This document shows, in pieces, positions 56,328-64,000 of a stretch of DNA of 64,000 nucleotides. Made by a program: the position numbers and the translations under genes. Source of the stretch: Agapanthus africanus (Eukaryota > Streptophyta > Magnoliopsida > Asparagales > Amaryllidaceae); contig JASDDO010000016.1 in NCBI GenBank assembly GCA_030015575.1, positions 110,255,241 to 110,319,240 of the forward strand, in the 5' to 3' direction. The notes under the pieces are model-generated. The model saw only the letters and a program-made list of their open reading frames with translations, made no database searches and had not been told where the DNA came from. Position 1 is the stretch's first letter; each line of letters starts with the position of its first letter.

Positions 56328-57164
56328 CGGCCCCACGCCGCGCTCTCGAGCGTGAACGTGAACGCTCCTCCCTAGCCACCAAGGTTCGAATCCCCCGCTC
56401 AACCTTCGTCATTCGACGGTCGTGCTCCCTCGCTGTCACCCTAAACTCCTCTATTCCCCTAACAGCTCTCCGCATTAATTGTGCATGTTCTAGTGGGGTC
56501 ATTTCTCCTTCGCTCACGGTCGAGCTAGAGCTAGGTGTGCGGGCGGGTACATGCTCCGCCGGTTCGGTCCTCGACCATACATCCGTCAATCGTGAATAAG
56601 ACGTAGAAATGCCCTCAATAAGAAGCCAGACAGGTATTCCCCCCATCATGTAAAATTCGAATTCCTCTACGGGGAGGAAATATCGACAAAGTTGTGTGAC
56701 CAGAATTGGACATGGGTAATTTGCGGTTCGTTTTCCCTCACCTATGGAGTTTAGCAATACTGTGCAGATGTCGAACCGGGGGTTCTTTGTCATAAGAGTA
56801 TGCACAATATGCAAGGAGGGTGTAAAAAATGTTGTGTTATGGGATCTACCGAAAATATTATTTCGTGCCCACCGGCACACAGTCAAAACATTCGCGAAAA
56901 GGGTTCTCGCTTGGATACCCTTTTGCGGCTCCCTCGAGCAATCGTTGCCCATCAAGGGCATGTAATCCTCGAATTGCAAGGGTTGGTCATGTGCAGGTAT
57001 TCGAGGGATTAGTGTGACTTCATGTATAATATCCCTATCAATGATAATTTCACGATCACCCCAATGCAATTTAATAAAACCAGATAGGGTGAGACACCCA
57101 TCCTCCATACACTCGTAAAAACGAGTGATTAATTCCGACAATGCATACGCATGAGGGTGATTAT
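56320..57164 (-). CDS. Tat-group accessory protein, N-terminally truncated by copia insertion
   Basis: 281 residues, open from the insertion joint at 57164 to the stop at 56320. The central part (residues ~90-175: FTPSLHIVHTLMTKN, a short basic turn, YPCPILVTQLCRYF) resembles the putative plant transposon protein domain found in Tat/Ogre-type elements and in many 'hypothetical' plant proteins. This is my recognition from pattern, not a search. The C-terminus is rich in Arg and Ser (RSRSRARRG), suggesting nucleic-acid binding. No protease, RT or integrase motif is present. The frame has no internal stop over 845 bp although the element is otherwise old, which suggests constraint or late acquisition. 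Confidence 0.6.
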
Positions 57165-59326
57165 TGTTAGTGTATATGCCCTAGAGGACATTACTGTATC
57201 ATACTAGTTTGTATATTACTTAATGGAAGCTTGGGTTATTCACCTTGTATAAACAATCTTGCTCAATATAGTAGTATGCTACTTGGTTTGTTTCTACTTC
57301 AATGTGTACATGTGTTTATTTTAGTATATCACCTATACACATTAGTGGAGCCCTTAGGATCTTTGCTTGATTACCAGCGTTGTGATGGCAGTCACACTAG
57401 TGGGGGCAGGGTAATCTATAAGCACATCCTTATACAGGTCCCTAGTCGCAGGATTATCAAGACAGGGCATCGATACTCCGGAGTAGACTAGCGTATGCGC
57501 TTCTCATCCCAGTGTGGGAGATGGTCTGTCCCACAGCCATCAGTACGTCGTACTGGAGATAGTATACGGGTGCTCATTAGGTTACGAGTACACTGGACAG
57601 GACTCGTCGGGAACTGACCGGTTGGTATTATACCTATCGTCAGTTATCAGTTCCCAGGTGACATGAGTACAGCTTAGTCCGCTGACTTGACACTGTCACT
57701 TCGCCTCGAGTGTGTTCCCACTGTACTTTGATTACTACCCTACCACGGCTCAAAGGAGTCGTGCAAACAGGTGGTAGTTAGGTGCAGTCCCGAAGCACTT
57801 GGAGGCAGTGATGGTTAGACAGGATTCGTCTCTCCCGGTATTGGGGGTTGACATCGCGCTGTGTCTAGGAGAGCCATTACACGAGTAGTCCCTGGCCAGG
57901 GCAATCGGGATATACTGGTAGGCTTCCGGTGTTATCTCAGGGTCTTTTGGGCTTCACTCCGACACGACTTGTACCGCTATTAGGGGACTGACGTTTACCG
58001 CCCCCTAGGCGCGCCATGCGATGTATCAGACGAACAGACCGGACTGTACGGAGATTGTCACATTCAGGCTCAGTAGGAGTTCAGATGGATTTCGCCTCGT
58101 CAGTCTTCTTGTCGGCATCTACCTGGGGACCGTTACGCACAGCTAGTGCCGCTTGCGGTCTGTGGTTAAACCCACTGCCAGCGTAGTGTCGAGTCTTTAG
58201 AGTCCCACACAGAAAGCTATTCGCCTTTAGGCAAAAGAGTAGAGGTCGCATGGTTTTGCGGCAGGTCGCATGGTTTTGCGACAGGGTTCGATCACATCCG
58301 TGCACTTGTGCACGTACAGTGTCCGGACAGTAGACACTAGCGGGCTTTGGTTTAAGCCAGATCCTAGTGTATGTATTAGGATTGGATTTATCCAGTTTGT
58401 ATTCGTGTTCCTCGAACGCGGATGCGGGTGTGTATGCACAGTTGACGGAGAGACAAAGGCGGAGGATTCTCATTAGGGTTGTTGACCGTTGACAGTTGAC
58501 TATTGACTTTTTGCTCAACCCTAATGAGAATATGATATGTGATTAACAATTATATTAATTAAGTATTATGGTGACATGGTTGTTGAGGGATTGACTTTAT
58601 TGACTTGTTGACTTTTGTTGACTTGTTGACTTTGTTGACCGGTTGACTAGGCTTGACTAGTTGACCATCATGATAACTATAGCTATCATTTCATGGCAAA
58701 GACTTTTGCTTGCTTGCTCTTTTGTGCAAAATGAGTGCATGAAATGATATGGCTATGGTTGCCTAAACCATCACATAATACTTGATTGATATGAGGTGTT
58801 ATGATTGTTTTGGATTATGAGAGCCAAATGAGAAAAGTCTTCTCTCATTCTTTCATGCTCATTCTCTCTTTTGTTCTTGAGCTCTCATCTCCTCCTCTTG
58901 CTCTCCCTCTCTTGACTCTATGGTTCACTTGTCTCATGAGTTAAGAACCAAGAACCATAGATAGAATCCCATACAAACTCTTCTCTACTCACTCTAGTTC
59001 ATAAGGTTTAGCAAAACGAGTGAACTAGTTTCTTCAAAGTTCGAAGAAGGAGCCAAAGGTTGAAGCGTTCAGGTGGATTTATCTTCGGCGCAAGGAGACG
59101 ACGGGGAGAAGCCGATTCGGACGACCATCGAAGCTTGAAGACGAAGGAGTTCGAGAAAAAGAAAGGTATAACCCCCTAACCGAGTAGTTAGCAACTCGTA
59201 GTTAGGTTGTTAGTTAGATGTTTAACAAAGATCCGGTTTTGAGTCCATGGTACCACCTCTAAGAAAATTGTTTTTCACCAAATTCCGCATGCCCGAAAGT
59301 ACCGGGAGAGGTAGCATGGACTTACA
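57165..59326 (+). repeat. 5' LTR of plus-strand copia element
   Basis: 2162 bp, TGTTAGTGTATATGCCC...GACTTACA, directly followed by a primer site. It shares the central LTR blocks (cggacaggactcg-like, taccgggagaggt-like) with the other copia copies but is clearly diverged. It inserted into the Tat-like coding frame. Confidence 0.93.
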
Positions 59327-59327
59327 G

Positions 59328-59340
59328 TGGTATCAGAGCC
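59328..59340 (+). other. Primer-binding site of plus-strand copia
   Basis: An exact TGGTATCAGAGCC one base after the LTR end. Confidence 0.95.
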
Positions 59341-59531
59341 TAGTTAAACTCCATCTAACATGTTAGCAAAGTAGCTAGAAGATCGATCAAAGAAAAGTCG
59401 CAAAACGAACCCAAAATTGCCAAGTTTCTGCCGATTTTTATTCTGCTCAAAAGTTGATAAATTTCATTTTAAAAATCGGCTCAGGGTTTTTAAAGAATAA
59501 CCACCAAATTTGGTCCAACGATCGATTCAAA

Positions 59532-59580
59532 GCGCCGCGGAAACGCGGCGGGAGCACGCTCCCGCCGTGGTTCCGCGGCC
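59532..59580. repeat. GC-rich double palindrome, plus-strand leader
   Basis: GCCGCGGAAACGCGGCGG and CCGCCGTGGTTCCGCGGC flank GAGC-AC-GCTC, about 190 bp after the primer site. A second short dyad, GGCCGAGTTGACTCGGCC, follows at 59577-59594. Confidence 0.9.
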
Positions 59581-60460
59581 GAGTTGACTCGGCCGGGGTC
59601 CATCTTTGGTGCAGTGTATTTCTGGGGTTGTTTTAGGATTTTTGGAATATGTATTTTCTGCCCAGATTTTCCAGAACGAAAATTTTGTATTTGGGGCCTA
59701 TAAATCCGTATTTTTGATCGAACTTCTAAAAGACTTAAGCTGACGGGTTTTTCTGTGATGTGATATTTGTATTGAACGTTTACTAATCGCTATATGTCGA
59801 TTAGTGGGGGTTATACAAATCTGTGATCTGTAATGTTGCTGGAATGTGTATATGAATTCATTGGATTGTCGCGGGTGAATAGCCGGGGGTTGTGAGACGA
59901 GAGTTTTCTTTTCTTTCAATTCATGTAAATTTGTAAATTGCTGTAATAATTATTTATATGGCCGTACAACCGGGTCGGGGTTGTAGCCGTCATTGTATAA
60001 TTTCTTTTTACTGTTTTTGCTCCTAGGATAGACCCATGGAGGGGGTGCACAAACTACCGGGTATGCCGAAGTGCCGAGTGGCCTACTCACGGGGATGAGG
60101 GAGGTTGCTTCGCTTCGGGTACGGCGGGTAGTTTGCCGCACCCGTAGGGGTCTTGGGTGGGGTATTAGCTATTCACCGCGACCGTGTAATCTGCTTTTCG
60201 TTACAGGCTCGTACGAATTGCAGGTTCCTAGTATATCCAATGTGTTCATCTGTGATCTGAAATTTCTATCATTGCAATATATCTATATATGATATTATTT
60301 AGGCGTTGCTTATGTTTTACAGCCGCGCTAGCCCAGCCCCCGCTCTGTCGTTAGTTAAGTAACCTAACGGGTAATGACGGGGCCCCGTGGCGAATGCGAA
60401 TGGCAAAAGCGTACGTCATATTTTGGTTGTTTTCTGCAATGGTAGGATTAAATGATTGGA

Positions 60461-60509
60461 CGCATTAAAAGAACTAATGCAAGAATATCACGCATTAAAA
60501 GAACTAATG
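60461..60509 (+). repeat. Two copies of a 19-bp hairpin unit
   Basis: CGCATTAAAAGAACTAATG at 60461-60479 and 60491-60509. Each forms CATTA/TAATG. A CATTAAT-type dyad lies at a similar place in the minus-strand leaders (near 40433 and 50785). Confidence 0.7.
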
Positions 60510-60727
60510 TAAGAAAATAAACCAAGTAAAAGTCGTTGGAACACTTTCGAAAAACCACTCGGTTCTTTTCAAAACTAACTTTTAAATGCGGAGTTTGAGC
60601 CACTCCTTTTAAAAGCTATCTCGTTCCATCGACCATATCAAGTTCACTACGTTCACGGTTTCGCCAAAACCATTCGTAGCCCTCCATCGTTTCACATAAA
60701 TAGTCAATAGTATTCAAGCTATGTATG

Positions 60728-60921
60728 TTGGCCAAAGTCAAGGCATAGTGATTGGTAGCTATTGGGTATTCATGTGTAGCATAGATAGATGCGTTGGTTT
60801 GGGACAGTCGTACTGCCATTTTGGCCAAAGTCAAGGGTAGGTATGGGTGGATCCAAATTAACCTGGAGAATGACGGGTAGAACTTAACATGTGACTTATG
60901 ATATTTTGGCCAAAGTCAAGG
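60728..60921 (+). repeat. Triple leader stem-loop motif, plus-strand version
   Basis: Three identical TTGGCCAAAGTCAAGG copies at 60728-60743, 60821-60836 and 60906-60921. Each forms TTGGC-CAAA-GTCAA with one G-U pair. Spacing is 93 then 85 bp, matching the minus-strand elements. Confidence 0.88.
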
Positions 60922-61372
60922 TCATAAGAGCATGGGGCAGAAATCCACATCGGGTGTTTCAAAAGAACAGAAACTTGCTAGTGTTGCATACCATTTGGAG
61001 TGTGATGATTCTGGTAGGATTCCTTCAGCTTCGTCATGCGATGATATTTGGATCCCGATCCTACTGTGAGTATATGCTACTCCTCGGGAAATTTCTCACT
61101 AAACGATCAATGCTATAAACCTAGTAGGTGTCTAGAAAAGTGTTAGCGGGGCTACGCCCCCAGGGAAAAGAGGTTATTTAATTAAGGAACTTCGCGAAAG
61201 CGTTGGAAAACCTCCCTCGAAGTACCGACACCAGCCTGGCCGAACGGTTAAGCAAGTATTGTACGGTGAAATTGATCCTGACTAATTCTTCCTTTTTGGT
61301 TTGAGGAGGGATTCGAGAAACAGTGGGAGCCATCCTGTTTAGACAAACTAAAAACCACTCTAAACTTGCAAG

Positions 61373-63415
61373 TGTAGGGTTTTCTTAACACCTCTATAAA
61401 GGTTTAGAAGCATCATGCATGCTATAACAATAAAAATTTTGAGGTGCTAAGCAAACTAAACAAAGAATCGAACTAGAATATATGAAGTAACAATTAATAG
61501 TATCAAGATTAAGAGTTAAGTTATGCTAAGTGTTGAAACTACAACCTTTGTAGTTCACTTTGGAAGACTCCTAAGCTTTGGAAAGGTCCACTTGATCAAC
61601 TCCTCGTCCACGACGATCCACCCGAAGCACTTTGCCCTAAGCTTGATGCTTCCTACGATCTTTGGAAATCCTTGAAGCACAACACCCTACACAAGATGGC
61701 TAGGGTTGTGTAGAATGAGGAAGTGGTTGATGTTCTTATTTATTACCTTTTCTTTTCTTTTTCTAACTCTTTTTAACTATTAAAAGAGAGCTAGGGTTTG
61801 AGGAAGAAGAAGAACTCTCTCTCTTTTTCTTTTTCTAACATAATGTTAATGTAAAAAGGATAATGAGAGAGAGTGAGAGATCTTATCACAACTTTAACCA
61901 TAGTAGAATAATAATTTAGATATTTCATCTAAGGTTAAATGGCAAAAGGAATGGAAACTATGGTTGAGTTAAAGAAGTGTGTAGATGAGTGTGGAAGAAA
62001 TGACTCATTAACCATTCTTTTTGCCTTTAAACTTTAATGAAAAATCTAAACATTATCATGTCTACAATATGATTCTTATATTGCCTTCCTCCTTGTATCA
62101 ACAACCATGATACATTTTATGCATGTATGTATGTGTGCACATCATCATGTACATATACATCCATGTATCCAAAATAAGAAAAGGATTTAAATAAATAATA
62201 TAAAAGCCAATATTAAATCAACACTTGATTTAATAAATCCATCATATCTCATATGACCCGACTAATATTAAATGCCCGATTAAAATATAGTATCATATAC
62301 TAGAATTTAATTGAGGCTCCACGCATATCTCATATGTGCACCACTTCGTTTCGCCAGAGCCGAGAAACTTCTATGTGGGACTCTAAGACTCGTCAATACG
62401 CCAGCAGTAGATGACGATCATATCAAACACCTACAAGCCGCAAGCGGTCAGCTAAACGTAACGGCCACCCGGGTATTGAGCGATCAGAATAAGAACAAGC
62501 GAACCTGTCAAAACTCCTGTCAATCCATCTGGCAACACTAACCGTACAGTCCGGTCTCTTCGTCAGATATGCTGCATATCGAGTCTAGGGATGGAATCGT
62601 CGACCCCAATAACTCAATAAGTCATGCCGGTATATGGTCTATAACAGATCGAGAAACTCACTGATAACACTTATCAGTAATATCTCAGCAGCCCTGGCCA
62701 GGGACTTCCCGTTATAGCCAATCGTGCACAGCACAGCATCAACCCCCAATACCGGGAGAGACGAAACCCCTCCTATCGCTCACTGCCTCCACATGCCTCG
62801 AGACTATACCCAAAATCCACCTGTTTGTACGACTCAGTAGAGCCGCAGTAGGGTGGAGATCAAAGTACAGTGGGAGGACACACAAGACTCTATGACGATC
62901 TCGGGTCTACAGACTAACCTGTACCAGTGTCACCTGAGAACTGCTATCCGACGTATGATATAATACCATATAGGAGTTCTCGGTGAGTCCGTTCAGTGTA
63001 CCCAGTCTCACTGAGCACCCGTATACTATCTTCGGTGTCAACACACCAGACGGATATGGGATCATCCATCGCCCATCATATGGAACAAGAATGGTATACG
63101 CTAGTCTAAGCTGGAATATCGATGCCCTGTCTCGATATACCTACGACTAGGAACATTTCAAGGATATGCTTATAAACTACAGATGTCCCACTAGTATGAT
63201 CCGCATCATAATTCCAGTAGTTAAGCCAATATCCTTAGGGCTTTATCAACATGTACCAAATGAATATAAACATGATCAAGTGAACATATGATAAAGTAAA
63301 ACCAGATAGCATACTATCATTTTGAGCAAGACTGTCACCCGAATATATATATATATACACATCAGTACATACACTATCTCATAATGGCCTTTAGGGCATA
63401 CATATATATCCAACA
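61373..63415 (-). repeat. 3' LTR of right-edge copia element
   Basis: 2043 bp, TGTAGGGTTTTCTTAAC...ATATCCAACA, followed by a polypurine tract, hence the 3' LTR of a minus-strand element running out of the window. GCAAG (61368-61372) would be its left target duplicate. Confidence 0.92.
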
Positions 63416-63429
63416 ATCTCCCACTTGCA
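63416..63429 (-). other. Polypurine tract of right-edge copia
   Basis: TGCAAGTGGGAGAT on the minus strand, between the pol stop and the LTR, identical to the other copia copies. Confidence 0.93.
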
Positions 63430-64000
63430 CTAAGGCCAGTTATTGGCATATCTCATACCTAACATCTCAAAAAGTCGCTCATGCTGCAGCTGAGGGAGGG
63501 CCTTGGTGAATGGATCCGCAGCGTTGTCCTTTGTGTCTACTCTCTTAATCTCGATCTCGCGGTGATCAACTATCTCCCGGATCACATGATATTTCCTCAG
63601 GATGTGTCTGGACTTCTGATGGGACCTGGGCTCTTTGGCCAACGCCATAGCCCCATTATTGTTACAATACAGAGGTATTGGATCAATAATGGTTGGAACT
63701 ACTCCTAGCTCCGCGATGAATTTTCTCATCCAGACAGCTTCCTTGGCAGCATCATTTGCAGCAATATATTCAGCTTCCATCGTTGAGTCTGCAACGGTAT
63801 CCTGTTTGGAACTCTTCCAACTCACCGTCCCTCCATTGAGGGTAAATGCAAACCCTGAGATAGACTTGCTGTCATCCTTGTCACTCTGGAAGCTCGAATC
63901 GGTAAAGGCCTCCATTTGGAGATCCCCATTACCATACACCAAGAACAATTCTTTAGTCCTTCGCAAGTACTTAAGAATGTTCTTTACAGCAATCCAGTGA
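63430..64000 (-). CDS. Right-edge copia pol, RNase H end (partial)
   Basis: Open across the window edge and ending in ...RYANNWP-stop at 63430. It aligns throughout with the outer RNase H and has no internal stop over 190 codons. FTDSS and TMEAEY are kept, but the third catalytic Asp is Asn (YCNNNGA, where the outer copy has YCDNNGA), so RNase H activity is probably lost or reduced. ADPFTKALP is present. The polypurine tract and 3' LTR follow directly. Confidence 0.92.
   Translation of the reverse strand, partial: HWIAVKNILKYLRRTKELFLVYGNGDLQMEAFTDSSFQSDKDDSKSISGFAFTLNGGTVSWKSSKQDTVADSTMEAEYIAANDAAKEAVWMRKFIAELGVVPTIIDPIPLYCNNNGAMALAKEPRSHQKSRHILRKYHVIREIVDHREIEIKRVDTKDNAADPFTKALPQLQHERLFEMLGMRYANNWP

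Larger units (their letters stand above)
54939..57164 (-). mobile_element. Internal unit 2 of the Tat-like tandem, cut by copia
   Basis: Bases 54939-56270 align with 30270-31530 of unit 1 and are AT-rich and non-coding. Beyond that a coding region begins which unit 1 lacks. The unit is cut at 57164 by the plus-strand copia LTR; its primer site and second LTR are not in the window. Confidence 0.8.
59341..61372 (+). other. Leader of plus-strand copia, cut before pol
   Basis: About 2 kb, aligned block by block with the minus-strand leaders: palindrome, the conserved 60325-60410 block, triple motif, and the cagtgggagccatcctg block near 61321 that precedes pol elsewhere. The paired ~100-bp repeats are absent or reduced to an actcctttt scrap near 60602. 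No gag is seen. The leader ends where the next copia element inserted. Confidence 0.8.

Noticed and set aside
61230-61330. tRNA-like A box (TGGCCGAACGG) with a GGATTCGA string downstream
   Set aside because: No cloverleaf or acceptor stem, and the same leader block in other elements lacks the A-box form.

Overview
The window is plant nuclear heterochromatin built almost entirely from nested LTR retrotransposons. The evidence is methionine-tRNA-type primer sites, TGTTAG/TGTTGG...TACA/AACA LTRs of about 2.1 kb typical of Ty1-copia Angela/BARE-like elements, 3.3-4 kb TGTAACG...TGAYA LTRs typical of Ty3-gypsy Tekay/Del-like elements, and a Tat/Ogre-type primer site. I see no host gene, tRNA, rRNA or satellite array. 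The species cannot be named; a large-genome flowering plant fits best.

Layout. 1-7897: two copia LTRs of one family in inverted orientation around the leader of a minus-strand element (E1). 7908-11901: 3' LTR of a gypsy element, itself sitting in a copia LTR (11902-13925) that abuts a (CA)n tract. 13926-15960: the only unassigned stretch. 15961-28797: a gypsy tandem, LTR-internal-LTR-internal-LTR, with badly decayed gag-pol and two truncated LTRs. 28798-33959 plus 54789-57164: a minus-strand Tat-like non-autonomous tandem (LTR-internal-LTR-internal). Its middle LTR is split by a minus-strand copia element ('outer', 33960-54788, TSD CCGAG). The 3' LTR of the outer element is in turn split by another minus-strand copia element ('inner', 34350-44571, TSD GAGGG). 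57165-61372: 5' LTR and leader of a plus-strand copia element, cut by a further minus-strand copia element (61373 to the window end).

Reading the copies together: the outer element has an almost complete protease-integrase-RT-RNase H frame broken by two stops. The inner element has a wrecked pol, but its LTRs are nearly identical, so it probably moved using enzymes supplied by relatives. In the two copia elements whose leader and pol are both in view, no gag lies between the primer site and protease. The four visible copia leaders carry conserved structure: a GC-rich double palindrome about 190 bp from the primer site, a pair of roughly 100-bp repeats with a co-varying stem (three of four leaders), and three copies of a short stem-loop whose loop is the same within an element and differs between elements. 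The same GC-rich palindrome also lies upstream of the TATA box in the Tat-like LTRs. These leader structures are the most novel material here. All identities and divergences quoted were judged by eye.
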